Positions 8,409-17,639 of a DNA stretch of 64,000 nucleotides are shown piece by piece; the first letter of the stretch is position 1, and every line of letters begins with the position of its first letter. The DNA lies in assembly GCA_022844485.1 (NCBI GenBank), contig JALHLQ010000019.1, positions 1 through 64,000 of the forward strand, written 5' to 3'. The notes below the pieces were generated by a model, which searched no databases, was not told the DNA's origin, and saw only the letters and a list, made by a program, of their open reading frames with translations. This DNA comes from Xanthobacteraceae bacterium (lineage in GTDB: Bacteria; Pseudomonadota; Alphaproteobacteria; Rhizobiales; Xanthobacteraceae). The translations under genes were made by a program, and so were the position numbers.

Positions 8409-8966
8409 TTATTCAATTGCGCGACCTAGGGTCGCAATCCGCTCGTAAACCACCAGGTCGAAACTGGCCTCGTCTCCTGGTGCTGCCGGATAGGGGGCGC
8501 GGGACATCTCACGCCATTCCGGCCCCGGCTCCACCGGAAACACCGTATCACCTTCGGGATTGAGATGCACCAGCGTCAAAACGATGCGATCCGCCATCGG
8601 AAGCATTTGTCGAAAAATGTCGGCGCCGCCGATAACCATGACCGCATCGACATTGCGGCGGAGCGCATCGGCGCGCGCAACCTCGAGGGCTGAACCGAGC
8701 GTCGCGGAGACGATGACGCCGGGCGCGGCAAAATCGCCCGTCGTGACGACAATGTTTGTACGTCCATCGAGCGGGCGGCCGATGGACTGATACGTCTTGC
8801 GCCCCATCACGACGGGATGTCCCATCGTCAATCGGCGGAACTGGCGCAGGTCCGATTTGAGCTTCCAAGGAAGCGTGTTGTCGCGCCCGATCACGCCGTT
8901 CTCGGCCACGGCGACGACGAGAGTAAAGCCGATCCGCGCGCTTGCCTGCGCAGGGCCGAGACTCAA
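8409..8966 (-). CDS. folA: Dihydrofolate reductase
   Basis: NADPH-dependent reduction of dihydrofolate to tetrahydrofolate, regenerating the cofactor used by ThyA next door. 185 aa with the DHFR signatures [50 protein letters not shown] and [21 protein letters not shown]. The track ORF (317 aa) is open upstream into thyA. The start taken here is a TTG at 8966 that overlaps the thyA stop codon (TTGA), indicating translational coupling. A GTG a few codons later (just before the AENGVIG motif) is less likely because it would clip the first beta strand. Confidence 0.93.
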   Translation of the reverse strand: MSLGPAQASARIGFTLVVAVAENGVIGRDNTLPWKLKSDLRQFRRLTMGHPVVMGRKTYQSIGRPLDGRTNIVVTTGDFAAPGVIVSATLGSALEVARADALRRNVDAVMVIGGADIFRQMLPMADRIVLTLVHLNPEGDTVFPVEPGPEWREMSRAPYPAAPGDEASFDLVVYERIATLGRAIE

Positions 8967-9757
8967 ACCGCGACCTCCGCCTTGATATGCGGATGCGGAT
9001 CGTAGCCCTCGACCACGAAATCCTCGTAGCGAAACGCGAAGAGGTCGCGCACCGAGGGATTGAGCCGCATGCGCGGCAGCGCGCGCGGCGCGCGCGACAA
9101 TTGCAATCGCGCCTGCTCGGTGTGATTGAGGTAGAGATGCGCGTCGCCGAACGTGTGGATGAATTCGCCCGGTTCGAGTTCGGTCACCTGCGCGACCATC
9201 ATCGTCAGCAGCGAATAGGACGCGATGTTGAACGGCACGCCCAAGAAAACGTCCGCGGAGCGCTGATAGAGCTGGCAGGAGAGCCGGCCCATCGCGACGT
9301 AGAATTGAAACAGGCAGTGGCAGGGCGGCAGCGCCATCTTTTCCACGTCGGCCGGATTCCACGCGGTCACGATCAAGCGGCGCGAATCCGGATTGCGGCG
9401 GATGGCGGCAACGACATTTCCGATCTGGTCGATGGTCCCGCCGTCAAGCGCGGGCCAGGAGCGCCACTGATGCCCGTATACGGGACCGAGATCGCCGCGC
9501 TCGTCCGCCCACTCGTCCCAGATCCGCACGCCGTGCTCGTTGAGATACTTGATGTTCGTGTCGCCCTTCAGAAACCAGAGCAGTTCGTGCACGATCGACT
9601 TCACGTGCAGCTTCTTCGTCGTGACGAGCGGGAAACCATCGGCGAGATCGAAGCGCATCTGATGGCCGAAGATCGAGAGCGTGCCCGTCCCCGTGCGGTC
9701 GCGCTTCTCCGCCCCGTCGGCGAGGATTCGCTCCATCAGGTCGTGATACTGCCGCAT
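8963..9757 (-). CDS. thyA: Thymidylate synthase ThyA
   Basis: Methylates dUMP to dTMP using methylenetetrahydrofolate. 264 aa from the ATG at 9757 ([12 protein letters not shown]), the canonical start and the canonical length; the track ORF adds 29 non-family residues. Motifs are the dUMP-binding [32 protein letters not shown], the catalytic cysteine in [13 protein letters not shown], the [19 protein letters not shown] block, and the C-terminal [10 protein letters not shown]. It precedes folA with a 4-bp overlap, so the two form a folate-cycle operon. Confidence 0.97.
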   Translation of the reverse strand: MRQYHDLMERILADGAEKRDRTGTGTLSIFGHQMRFDLADGFPLVTTKKLHVKSIVHELLWFLKGDTNIKYLNEHGVRIWDEWADERGDLGPVYGHQWRSWPALDGGTIDQIGNVVAAIRRNPDSRRLIVTAWNPADVEKMALPPCHCLFQFYVAMGRLSCQLYQRSADVFLGVPFNIASYSLLTMMVAQVTELEPGEFIHTFGDAHLYLNHTEQARLQLSRAPRALPRMRLNPSVRDLFAFRYEDFVVEGYDPHPHIKAEVAV

Positions 9758-9846
9758 GCCGGAATGGCTTCCCTGGTTCGACTCAACGCCAAAGATAACG
9801 CCCGCCTCGCCGTCCGCGAAGCGGGCGTCCGAGCCAAAACACAATT

Positions 9847-10827
9847 CTAGTTGAGAGCCGATCCTTTGAGGATCGGCGTCCAGCGCGCGACTTCGCTCTT
9901 CACGAGGGCGGCCAGCGCCTGCGGGGTCCGGCGCTGCGGGCCCGGGATGTCGCTGCCGAGGTCGAGCAGGCGCTTGCGCACGTTTTCGTCATCGAGCGCC
10001 TTGACCAAAGCCGCGTTCAGCTTGTCGAGGACCGGCTTCGGCGTGCCCTTGGGCGCGAACAGCGCGTTCCAGGCCGAGACCTCGAAGGCCGGCAACCCGG
10101 CCTCCTTCGTTGTCGGAAGCTCCGGCAAGGAGGGATTGCGTTCCGCCGTGGCAATGGCATAGGCCTTGATGGTCCCGCCTTTGATCTGCGGCACGGCATT
10201 GACGATCTGGTCGCACATGTAGTCGACCTGACCGCCGACCAGCGCGTTCATCGCCGGGCCCGTGCCCTGATAGGGAACCGAGGTCGGCTTGATGTTCAGG
10301 ATCGAGCTGAGCAGCGTGCAGGTCGTGAACGAAACCGAACCCACGCCGGCATGCGCCTGGTTCACCTTGTCCTCGTTCGCCTTCACCCAGGTGATGAACT
10401 CCTTGAGGTCCTTGGGCGGAAGATCTTTGCGCGCGAGAATCAGGATCGGCGTACCGGCGGCCAGGCCGATCGGCTCGAAGTCCGTCTCCGGGTTGTAGGC
10501 CAGTTTGGGGTAGAGGCCGACCGAGGCGGCATGCGTGCCCATGTGGCCCATCATGATCGTGTAGCCGTCGGGCGTTGCCCGGGCGACGCGGGTCGAGGCG
10601 GTTGTGCCGCCTGCGCCCAGCACATTTTCAATGATGATCTGCTGACCGATCGTTCGCGACATATGTTCCGCGACGATGCGCGAAATGACGTCCGTGGGCC
10701 CGCCGGCCGCGAAGGGGACGACCAGGGTCACCGTCCGCGTCGGATAGTCTTGCGCCGGCGCGGGGCCGGCGAGAACAAGCGCGGTCAGCGCACCGAGTAC
10801 CCCAACCAGAATGTTAGACGATCGCAT
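9847..10827 (-). CDS. tctC: Tripartite tricarboxylate transporter substrate-binding protein (TctC/Bug family)
   Basis: Periplasmic solute-binding component of a TTT carboxylate transporter. 326 aa. The ATG at 10827 follows a strong GGAGGAAGG and gives a signal peptide ([24 protein letters not shown]). The mature start [30 protein letters not shown] is the Bug-family signature with the conserved [10 protein letters not shown] loop. The substrate is probably a carboxylate but cannot be read from sequence. It follows tctA by about 140 bp, so it may use the same transcript. Confidence 0.9.
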   Translation of the reverse strand: MRSSNILVGVLGALTALVLAGPAPAQDYPTRTVTLVVPFAAGGPTDVISRIVAEHMSRTIGQQIIIENVLGAGGTTASTRVARATPDGYTIMMGHMGTHAASVGLYPKLAYNPETDFEPIGLAAGTPILILARKDLPPKDLKEFITWVKANEDKVNQAHAGVGSVSFTTCTLLSSILNIKPTSVPYQGTGPAMNALVGGQVDYMCDQIVNAVPQIKGGTIKAYAIATAERNPSLPELPTTKEAGLPAFEVSAWNALFAPKGTPKPVLDKLNAALVKALDDENVRKRLLDLGSDIPGPQRRTPQALAALVKSEVARWTPILKGSALN

Positions 10828-10965
10828 GCCTTCCTCCGTAAAGTGCGGCGCCCTCGCCGAGTGCCTGCACGCTTTCAATCCGGCCCAAGCCGGGGCCCCG
10901 CGGCCCTCCGACTGCCATAATGGCGCCTCGGCCGCCTTGCTCAGCATCAATAGACCGCAGCAGGC

Positions 10966-12465
10966 CTACTCCGTAAAGACCACCTCGCGCTTCTTGCGGA
11001 ACATCGGAAGCACCGCGAGAACGAGCAGAATGGAGGCGACGAAGATCAGCCCCGCCGAGATCGGCCGCGTCAGGAACGTGGTGGCATCCCCGCGCGCGAT
11101 CAGCATGGCCCGCCGCAGGTTTTCTTCCATCAGCGGACCCAGCACAAACCCCAAGAGCATCGGGGCGGGCTCAAAATCATGCTTGATCAACCAGTACCCG
11201 ACGAGCCCGAACAGGCCCGCGATGATGACGTCGGCAGGCGCATTGTTGATGGAATACACCCCGATCGCGCAGAAGACGAGAATCGAAGGATAGAGCAGCC
11301 GATAAGGCACGCGCAGAAGCCTCACCCAGAGCCCGATCAGCGGCAGGTTGATGATCAGCAGCATCAAGTTGCCGAGCCACATCGAGGCGATCATGCCCCA
11401 GAAGAGTTCGGGCTGTTTGGTCATGACTTGCGGACCCGGCACGATGCCGTGAATGGTCATGGCGCCGACCATGAGCGCCATGACGGCGTTCGGCGGGATT
11501 CCGAGCGTCAGGAGCGGGATGAACGAAGTCTGGGCCGCCGCGTTATTGGCGCTTTCCGGCGCCGCCACGCCTTCGATCGCCCCGCGGCCGAAGCGGGAGG
11601 GATCTTTCGCTATACGTTTTTCGACCGTGTAGGCTGCGAAGGAGGCGATGACCGCGCCGCCGCCGGGCAGAATGCCGAGGATCGAGCCGAGCAAGGTCCC
11701 CCGCCCGATGGCGGGAGCGGCAGCCCAGAGATCGGCTTTGGTCGGCATCAGCCCGGTGACCTTGGCCTGCACGATGTCGCGGCTGTGCGTCTGCTCGAGA
11801 TTGCGCAGGATTTCCGCAAAGCCGAACATGCCCATCGCCAAGGTGACGAAGCCGATTCCATCGGCAAGCTCCGGGAGATCGAAGCTCATGCGTGACTGCC
11901 CGGTCTCGATATCCGAGCCGACCATCGACAGAAGCAAGCCGGCGACGATCATCGCCAGCGCTTTCACGACCGAGCCCTTCGCGAGCACGACGGCGAAGAC
12001 AAGTCCGAGCACCATCAGCGAGAAATACTCCGCTGGCCCGAACTGGAGCGCCAGGCTCGTCAGCGGTCCGCCGAGCGCCGCAATCAGGACGGTGGCGATC
12101 GATCCTGCGAAGAACGAGCCGATCGCGGCGATCGCCAGCGCCGCGCCGGCGCGGCCTTGCCGGGCCATCTGATGCCCGTCGAGCGTGGTGACGACGGAAC
12201 CGGCCTCGCCTGGAATATTGACCAGGATCGACGTGGTGGAGCCGCCATATTGCGCGCCGTAATAGATGCCGGCAAGCATGATCAAGGCGCCGACCGGATG
12301 CAGGCCGAAGGTGATCGGCAGAAGCATGGCGATGGTCGCGATCGATCCGATCCCGGGCAGCACGCCGATCAGCGTGCCGACCATGACGCCGATAAGACAC
12401 AAGCCGATATTGATCGGGGTAAAGGCGACGCCGAAACCCATATAGAGGTTAGACAAGATGTCCAT
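10966..12465 (-). CDS. tctA: Tripartite tricarboxylate transporter large membrane subunit TctA
   Basis: 499 aa with about 11-12 predicted membrane segments. TctA signatures include GTLIGVLPGIGSIATIAMLLP near the N-terminus, YYGAQYGGSTTSILVNIPGE, GILPGGGAVIASFAAYTVEK, and FIPLLTLGIPPNAVMALMVG. It forms the permease core with TctB (15 bp upstream) and uses TctC for substrate capture. Gene order B-A-C differs from the commoner C-B-A order. Confidence 0.94.
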   Translation of the reverse strand: MDILSNLYMGFGVAFTPINIGLCLIGVMVGTLIGVLPGIGSIATIAMLLPITFGLHPVGALIMLAGIYYGAQYGGSTTSILVNIPGEAGSVVTTLDGHQMARQGRAGAALAIAAIGSFFAGSIATVLIAALGGPLTSLALQFGPAEYFSLMVLGLVFAVVLAKGSVVKALAMIVAGLLLSMVGSDIETGQSRMSFDLPELADGIGFVTLAMGMFGFAEILRNLEQTHSRDIVQAKVTGLMPTKADLWAAAPAIGRGTLLGSILGILPGGGAVIASFAAYTVEKRIAKDPSRFGRGAIEGVAAPESANNAAAQTSFIPLLTLGIPPNAVMALMVGAMTIHGIVPGPQVMTKQPELFWGMIASMWLGNLMLLIINLPLIGLWVRLLRVPYRLLYPSILVFCAIGVYSINNAPADVIIAGLFGLVGYWLIKHDFEPAPMLLGFVLGPLMEENLRRAMLIARGDATTFLTRPISAGLIFVASILLVLAVLPMFRKKREVVFTE

Positions 12466-12480
12466 GGTGATCGCGCCCGC

Positions 12481-12972
12481 TCAGAACCGCGGCCAGATTT
12501 GGAATGGCAGATTGAGGACGTAGGGAAACAGGAAGGCGCAGAAAGCTGTGAGCGCGATGGCGGCGATCAGGCTTTCGATCCAGCGCGTCTCCTCCGAAGC
12601 CATGGCCGAGATGATGAAGGTGAGAAAGCTCGAGATCACGAGCCCAAGCGGCCTTATCGTGACCGCGAACAGCAGGATTGAAGCCGTCACGAAAAGCGGG
12701 CCGCGGACGCGGTATTTCTCGAGCGGAGATCCGTCCGAGAAAAATCCGATGGCCATCACGGCTGCGCCGAGACACAGCAACAAGCCGCCAAACAGCCGCG
12801 GCGCCGTTCCGGGACCAAACGAGAAGCCTCTCATGCCGGGCAGATCGCTGCTCGCCCAGAGTGCAAAAGCCGCAAGCCCCACGAGCGCAAGCCCGCCATA
12901 AAAATCCTGGGGATTGCGCACGAACCCGTGCCAATGCGTTGCCTTGGATGGCGGATCGTTCCGCTCAGACAT
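12481..12972 (-). CDS. tctB: Tripartite tricarboxylate transporter small membrane subunit TctB
   Basis: 163 aa with four predicted membrane helices, including FYGGLALVGLAAFALWASSDL, APRLFGGLLLCLGAAVMAIGF and WIESLIAAIALTAFCAFLFPYVL. The FSFGPGTAPRLF segment is typical of TctB. The ATG at 12972 has GGGAGGG upstream. The track ORF (457 aa) continues upstream only as a shadow frame across the chromate-transporter genes. It is the small membrane subunit that accompanies TctA. Confidence 0.88.
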   Translation of the reverse strand: MSERNDPPSKATHWHGFVRNPQDFYGGLALVGLAAFALWASSDLPGMRGFSFGPGTAPRLFGGLLLCLGAAVMAIGFFSDGSPLEKYRVRGPLFVTASILLFAVTIRPLGLVISSFLTFIISAMASEETRWIESLIAAIALTAFCAFLFPYVLNLPFQIWPRF

Positions 12973-13055
12973 TCCTGCCCTCCCTGCCGCGCTTCTTGGA
13001 GACGCGTGCGCGATTGGTAGCACAAGCCATCCCGCGGCCAAACGCTTTTTGGTCC

Positions 13056-13580
13056 TCACACAAGTCCCATCAAACCCAATCCGGCTGCCGCGCCAAACGC
13101 CCAGAGGGGATTGATCCGAGTGAATGTCGCGAGCGCTGCGGTGCTCGCCGTGATGACCACGGCGGCGGCGTTGTGATCGGCGGCGCGCGACAAGACGAAC
13201 GCGGTCGCGGCGACAAGACCGACGCTCACCGGCACGAGTCCGTTCTGGATCGCTATTCGCCAGGGCGCGTCCTTGAAGCGATCCCAGCTCCGCCCGACGA
13301 CGTAGGCCGCGACGCAGCTCGGCCCGACCATCGCAAAACTCGCCACCAGCGCGCCGGCGAGACCGGCGACGTGGAAGCCGATCAGCGTCACGATGATGAA
13401 ATTCGGCCCCGGGGCCGCCTGCGAGATCGCGACGAGGTCCGCGAAGGTGCGATCGCTCATCCAGCCGGCCACCTCGACGGCTTGCCGATGCATCTCCGGC
13501 ACCACCGAATTGGCCCCGCCGATCGCGAGCAGCGACAGCAACGCGAAATGCGCGGCCAGCGTGCTCAGACGCGCTTCCAA
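13056..13580 (-). CDS. Chromate transporter ChrA-domain protein, second half
   Basis: 174 aa, one CHR domain: ALLSLLAIGGANSVVPEMHRQAV then SQAAPGPNFIIVTLIGFHVAGLAGALVASFAMVGPS. The central GPNxxxVxxxGxxxAGxxGAL pattern is the CHR signature. It is half the size of a full ChrA, so it belongs to the short-chain CHR type that works as a pair with its neighbour. The start is a TTG at 13580 preceded by GGGAGG and overlapping the previous gene by 16 bp. Chromate is the family's best-known substrate; the true anion here is unknown. Confidence 0.85.
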   Translation of the reverse strand: MEARLSTLAAHFALLSLLAIGGANSVVPEMHRQAVEVAGWMSDRTFADLVAISQAAPGPNFIIVTLIGFHVAGLAGALVASFAMVGPSCVAAYVVGRSWDRFKDAPWRIAIQNGLVPVSVGLVAATAFVLSRAADHNAAAVVITASTAALATFTRINPLWAFGAAAGLGLMGLV

Positions 13581-14149
13581 CGCAGCCTCCCCCAGGCCAT
13601 CGCGACGCTGAGCGGCACGAGCACGAGCAACACCCAGTAGAGGGGCCAGCGCAAGATTCCGACCCCGGCGAAGGCGACGATAGCGATGGCGATTCCGGAC
13701 CGGCTGCCGCTCCTGAAAAGCGGACCGGCCATTTTGGCCGCCATCGCGACCAGCAGTCCGGCCGCGGCAGCCGCGAGTCCGGCGAGGACCCGGCGCACCG
13801 CATCTGCTTCGCCATAGTGCGAATACAGGACGCCGAGGACCAGTACGATGGCAATCGGCGGCCCGATCAGCGCCGACACGGCGACAAGCGCACCGGCAAG
13901 GCCGCGCATGCGCGAGCCGAAGACGATAGAAAAATTGACGATATTGGGCCCCGGAAGAAATTGGCAGACGGCAAAGGCTTCGTTGAACTGGTCAGCTGTC
14001 ATCCACCTGCGCTGCTCGACAACGACGCGGCGCGCCCACGGCATCACGCCTCCAAAACCCGACAGCGCCATGGTGGCGAATGCGATGAAGAGTTCAGACA
14101 AGCTTGGCGCAAGCGGCGGCGGCGAATCTCGGAGCCGGGTTTCAGCCAT
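13565..14149 (-). CDS. Chromate transporter ChrA-domain protein, first half
   Basis: 194 aa, one CHR domain with ATMALSGFGGVMPWARRVVVEQRRWM and FLPGPNIVNFSIVFGSRMRGLAGALVAV. It pairs with the overlapping downstream gene; in short-chain CHR systems the two halves insert with opposite topology and together form the transporter. About 200 bp separate its start from the divergently transcribed ssrA gene, which is enough for promoters in both directions. Confidence 0.85.
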   Translation of the reverse strand: MAETRLRDSPPPLAPSLSELFIAFATMALSGFGGVMPWARRVVVEQRRWMTADQFNEAFAVCQFLPGPNIVNFSIVFGSRMRGLAGALVAVSALIGPPIAIVLVLGVLYSHYGEADAVRRVLAGLAAAAAGLLVAMAAKMAGPLFRSGSRSGIAIAIVAFAGVGILRWPLYWVLLVLVPLSVAMAWGRLRWKRV

Positions 14150-14351
14150 GAGCGAGACTTAGCTTGTCCCGCCAGCGGGCCAAACAGGAATTCACCCTCT
14201 TGCCACGTCCCCGATTGCAGAACTCGCAGGGATCTTCAGGTCTTGCGGAATCAGCCCGTTGACGAGACGCCCGAGCCAGCCTGACCGAGTCGGCACTTAT
14301 CAAGAGCTTGACCAAATCCGGTCTTTTTCCGTCAACTTTCACCACCTATAT

Positions 14352-14682
14352 TGGGCGGGCCGGCCTTCGGGCCGGCTATGGCGATAAATGGCCGTCGTAA
14401 TAAGCCTATCGGACCCGGGGGCAGTACCCGGCGCCTCCACCAGAGCCCGTCTTGGCGGGCTGCGGCGGGGGCGAAACAGGATCGACGAGGGTGTAAAGGG
14501 CGTGCTTTTGCTCGGCATGGTTCCGCCGATATCGGGCCATTTGTATAGTTGCCAACGACAACTATGCTCCGGTTGCTCAGGCTGCGTAACGCAGCTTGAA
14601 AGACCGATCTGAAGTCCTGGCGTCTTAGCAGCGTCAGGCGGGGTTCGGGGGCACCTGGCAACAGAAGCCCCCACTTCGACTT
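14352..14682 (+). ncRNA. ssrA: Two-piece (circularly permuted) tmRNA
   Basis: Rescues stalled ribosomes by acting first as tRNA-Ala and then as a template for a degradation tag. The permuted alphaproteobacterial order is visible. The acceptor piece comes first: a T-arm (GGACCCGGGGGCAGTACCCGG) and a CGCCTCCACCA 3' end at 14442. A short hairpin-containing loop is removed in processing. Then the coding piece starts GGGGGCGAAACAGGATCGAC at 14467. GGGGGCG pairs with CGCCTCC to rebuild the 7-bp acceptor stem. The tag reading frame (ANDNYAPVAQAA) starts at 14551. Outer ends are approximate. A TATATT at 14347 could be the -10 box. The 3' region contains a strong GGGGGC...GCCCCC hairpin. Confidence 0.93.
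14551..14589 (+). other. tmRNA tag-peptide reading frame
   Basis: The internal mRNA-like segment of ssrA reads GCC AAC GAC AAC TAT GCT CCG GTT GCT CAG GCT GCG and then TAA, giving ANDNYAPVAQAA. The AND start and the small hydrophobic Ala-Ala end are standard in alphaproteobacterial tags recognised by ClpXP. The preceding TAGTT matches the conserved bases before the resume codon. Confidence 0.93.
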
Positions 14683-14786
14683 GATAGTTGGGCGAACTTT
14701 TCCACTTGTAGCGTGCTTGGACTGGTTTTCGCCAGCAAGCGCGCTAGCATGTCGTTTTCCTGCGCCGGTCAGGGCGGTCGAAAGAG

Positions 14787-15377
14787 ATGGCCATCGATCA
14801 CATCCGATACGATCTTCTCGCGCAGGAGGCATTGCGATCGGTGGTGCGACGCGTGCTGACGGATGTCGCGAAAAGCGGTCTCCCCGGCGAGCATCACTTC
14901 TACATTGCGTTCGATACCCGCTATCCCGGGGTCCGCATGTCACAGCGCTTGCGCGATCAGCATCCCGAGGAGATGACGATCGTCCTGCAGCACCAGTTCT
15001 GGGACTTGGCGGTCAGCGACCAGGCCTTCGACATCGGCTTGTCGTTCAAGGGCGTGCCCGAACGCCTGCACATTCCCTTCAGCGCCATCCGGGGATTTTT
15101 CGACCCATCGGTCCAGTTCGGTCTTCAATTCCAGACGGCGGAAAGCGAAAAGGCGGTGGAGCAGTCTGCGCCAGAAGTCCCCGAGCCTTCGCAACCCGTG
15201 GCCAAAAAGCCAAAGCCGGAGCGGCAACGCGCGGAGCGACGACCGCCGGTGGCGGCCCCACCGAGCGCTCCGGCTCCGACGGCCGCACCCTCAGGTCCTG
15301 AGCCCGCACCTGAGACGCCCGACAGCGCGCCCCCGAGCGCGGAAGTCGTCAGGCTGGACCGTTTCCGGAAGAAGTGA
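14787..15377 (+). CDS. sspB: ClpXP adaptor SspB, alphaproteobacterial type
   Basis: Binds the ssrA tag and delivers tagged proteins to ClpXP. 196 aa: a folded substrate-binding domain over about residues 1-120 (IDHIRYDLLAQEAL... HFYIAFDTRYPGVRMS... IVLQHQFWDLAVSD... IPFSAIRGFFDPSVQFGLQF), a long Pro/Ala-rich linker, and a C-terminal VVRLDRFRKK peptide like the ClpX-docking tail of alpha SspB proteins. It lies about 100 bp downstream of ssrA on the same strand, so tag source and tag reader are adjacent. The 3' end overlaps the convergent FkbM gene by 29 bp. Confidence 0.93.
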   Translation: MAIDHIRYDLLAQEALRSVVRRVLTDVAKSGLPGEHHFYIAFDTRYPGVRMSQRLRDQHPEEMTIVLQHQFWDLAVSDQAFDIGLSFKGVPERLHIPFSAIRGFFDPSVQFGLQFQTAESEKAVEQSAPEVPEPSQPVAKKPKPERQRAERRPPVAAPPSAPAPTAAPSGPEPAPETPDSAPPSAEVVRLDRFRKK

Positions 15378-16116
15378 TCCGGCGTCCTTGCCTGCGACGG
15401 CGGACCGCCGTCAGGCGCGCCTTCAGTCTTCGCGGCAATACGCCAAGATAGACTTTGCGGAAGATCTGCAAACGCCCGAAGGGTGAGAGCGGGACGGCGT
15501 CCTCGCATGGCACGTACCAGCTATTGAGACCGGTGCGACGGACGAGTTTGTAGCCGCGCGCGAGCATGGCGCGATGCTTACGATGATAGTGAAAGTCATC
15601 CTCCAGCAGAATCAGCCGCGGCTTGAAGCGGCGATCGAGCCCTTTCAGCACTTCGACCTCGAACCCTTCGACGTCGATGGAAAGAAAATCGATGCGCCCG
15701 ATTCCGACTTCGCGAAGAATGGAGTCCAGCGTCCGGATCGGCACATTCACCATCGCGCGCGCATCGACATCCGAGCGTTGGAGCGCAAACGCCTTCACGG
15801 TATCGGTGAGCGTCGAGAGCGCGCCGGCCCGAAGCAGCGGCAGGCACGTCCCCTCCTGTTCAGGGGCGCCGCATGCGACCGAGAAGACCTGCGCTTGGCG
15901 CTGGCGCCGAAGCGGTTCAGCCAGCTCCGGCAACGGCTCGATGAGCACCCCGGTCCAACCGATTTGCTCGAGGTGATAGGTCTGCGAATACTGGACCGGA
16001 TCATTCGCGCCGACTTCGACGAATATTCCGGGGCGGTGGTCGAAGAATGCACGAATGAGCGAGCCTTCCTGTTCGACAGGCAGGATGGCCGGCCTCAGAA
16101 GGTCTGAAATCCGCAT
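15349..16116 (-). CDS. FkbM family SAM-dependent methyltransferase
   Basis: 255 aa. SAM-binding motif I is GIFVEVGANDPVQYSQTYHLEQIGWTGVLIEP, and the later VPIRTLDSILREVGIGRIDFLSIDVEGFEVEVLKGL is the FkbM signature. Family members usually O-methylate sugars or polyketide/lipid hydroxyls. The ATG at 16116 overlaps the stop codon of the upstream P450 (TGATG), and a TTG one codon earlier is possible. The tight coupling to a cytochrome P450 suggests successive hydroxylation and methylation of one substrate, which is inference. Confidence 0.87.
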   Translation of the reverse strand: MRISDLLRPAILPVEQEGSLIRAFFDHRPGIFVEVGANDPVQYSQTYHLEQIGWTGVLIEPLPELAEPLRRQRQAQVFSVACGAPEQEGTCLPLLRAGALSTLTDTVKAFALQRSDVDARAMVNVPIRTLDSILREVGIGRIDFLSIDVEGFEVEVLKGLDRRFKPRLILLEDDFHYHRKHRAMLARGYKLVRRTGLNSWYVPCEDAVPLSPFGRLQIFRKVYLGVLPRRLKARLTAVRRRRQGRRITSSGNGPA

Positions 16117-17561
16117 CAAGGGCGCATAGAGGGTCCGCGACTTTCCGGCAAGCCGGCGCGATGCTCCAGGATCATCGGCAGTCCTCCATCCGGCCGCAGC
16201 GTCACGCGGTGCACGGGGCGGACCTCGTGCCCGGGCGCAACGCGGAGCCGGAACCGGCGGATGATGGACGCCAAGCCGAGCACGGCTTCTTGCATCGCAA
16301 AGCCGGCGCCGATGCAGACGCGCGGCCCGGCGCCGAACGGAATGAATTGATACCGGTCAATCGCGTCGCGATGGGCGGGCAGGAAGCGTTCGGGTTGAAA
16401 CAGATCCGGTCCGCTCCACAATCGCCGATGCCGGTGCAGGATCCACGGCGCGATAATGACAAGGGAGCCCTTGGGCACCGTCTTGCCCAAAACCATGTCG
16501 TCTTCGATCGCTTCGCGGCTGAGTGAGGGGACCGGCGGATAGAGGCGCAAGGTCTCCTCCACGACGGCGCGCGTGAAAGGAAGCCGCTCGAGGATTTCGA
16601 GAGCCGGCAGTGACCCGGCGAATGCGGCGTCCACTTCGGTTTCCAGCCGCTCGCGCACGCGCGGATCGGTTTGCACCAGAAACAGCGCCCAGGTGAGCGT
16701 ATTGGCGGTCGTCTCGTGACCGGCCCCGATAAACGTCACGATGTTCGCGGCCACCTCCCTTTCGGTCAGGCCGCGGCCGGTCTCCGGATCGGCTGCTTCC
16801 AGGAGAAGCGTGAGAATGTCGCGCGGCACATCGCCCGGCCGCTCGGTCATCAGCGCGCGGCGGGCCGTGACGATGGCTTCGACCTGTTCGGCAAAAAACG
16901 CAAGCGCCGGGCCCGCTTCACCGCGACCCAGGCGGGGAAGCCAGTCTGGCAAGCCCAGAAGATCGAAGGGGTGCAGCCGCCCAAGCGTATTGAAGTAGAG
17001 CGTAATCGCGTTGCCGAACTCTTCTGCGCCGCCGGGAATCGAATTCGAGAACAAAGTCTCGGCCAGCACGTCGAACGTGAGGCCGGTCATGTGCTGGTCG
17101 ATGCGCACGATCGACCGGGCCCGCCGCCGCGCAAGGCGCGCGAGACGCGCCTCGATTGCGCCAAGCATCCGATCCGCAAAGGCTGCCGTCTGCCGCGGCG
17201 TGAACAAGGGAGCGAGCGTCCGGCGCGCGACCCGCCATGCCTCGCCCTCGGCCGTGAGAAGCCCATCACCCAGACCCGGCGAAAGCACGCGCTTCTGCAG
17301 AGCATCCTTGCGGTAGTTCTCGGCGTTTTCGACCAGCACCCGCCGCACCCCGATCGGGTCGTTGATCACGGTTCCGAAGCCGAGGAGCCCTTCGCCCTGC
17401 ACGATTGGGTCTTCGAACTGCCGGCGCGTCCAGATCGTGAGCGGGTTTTGATAAAGCGCGATCGCCAGTCCGAGCCGCGACAGGGGCGCCTCCCGCGGCA
17501 CCGGCGCCGGCGGCCTTCGCCTGCGGACATTCTCCTGGTCAATGACGCTGCTTAAGGTCAC
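16116..17561 (-). CDS. Cytochrome P450
   Basis: Heme monooxygenase of 481 aa with all core motifs: I-helix [15 protein letters not shown] (oxygen activation), K-helix [11 protein letters not shown] (ExxR), the FQPERFL meander region, and the heme loop [17 protein letters not shown] with Cys416 as the axial ligand. There is no transmembrane anchor, so it should be soluble and need separate ferredoxin or flavodoxin partners, none of which is encoded nearby. The start is a GTG at 17561 without a strong ribosome site. It lies divergent to fumC with a gap of 78 bp and is translationally coupled to the FkbM methyltransferase. Substrate not predictable. Confidence 0.93.
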   Translation of the reverse strand: MTLSSVIDQENVRRRRPPAPVPREAPLSRLGLAIALYQNPLTIWTRRQFEDPIVQGEGLLGFGTVINDPIGVRRVLVENAENYRKDALQKRVLSPGLGDGLLTAEGEAWRVARRTLAPLFTPRQTAAFADRMLGAIEARLARLARRRARSIVRIDQHMTGLTFDVLAETLFSNSIPGGAEEFGNAITLYFNTLGRLHPFDLLGLPDWLPRLGRGEAGPALAFFAEQVEAIVTARRALMTERPGDVPRDILTLLLEAADPETGRGLTEREVAANIVTFIGAGHETTANTLTWALFLVQTDPRVRERLETEVDAAFAGSLPALEILERLPFTRAVVEETLRLYPPVPSLSREAIEDDMVLGKTVPKGSLVIIAPWILHRHRRLWSGPDLFQPERFLPAHRDAIDRYQFIPFGAGPRVCIGAGFAMQEAVLGLASIIRRFRLRVAPGHEVRPVHRVTLRPDGGLPMILEHRAGLPESRGPSMRP

Positions 17562-17639
17562 GTTGTCCTAAGCCCCGGGCGGCCACGCGGCCGTTTCCAG
17601 TCATATAGGAACGCGCTGCCGTCGCATGGAGACCGTCGC

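Noticed and set aside
12481-13854. 457-aa ORF spanning tctB and chromate-transporter genes
   Set aside because: Only its C-terminal 163 residues are a real protein (TctB, start 12972). The rest is an out-of-frame reading of the two ChrA-domain genes.
14142-14345. 67-aa minus-strand ORF between chrA and ssrA
   Set aside because: It has no motif, overlaps the chrA start, and its start abuts the ssrA promoter region. It also lacks a ribosome site.
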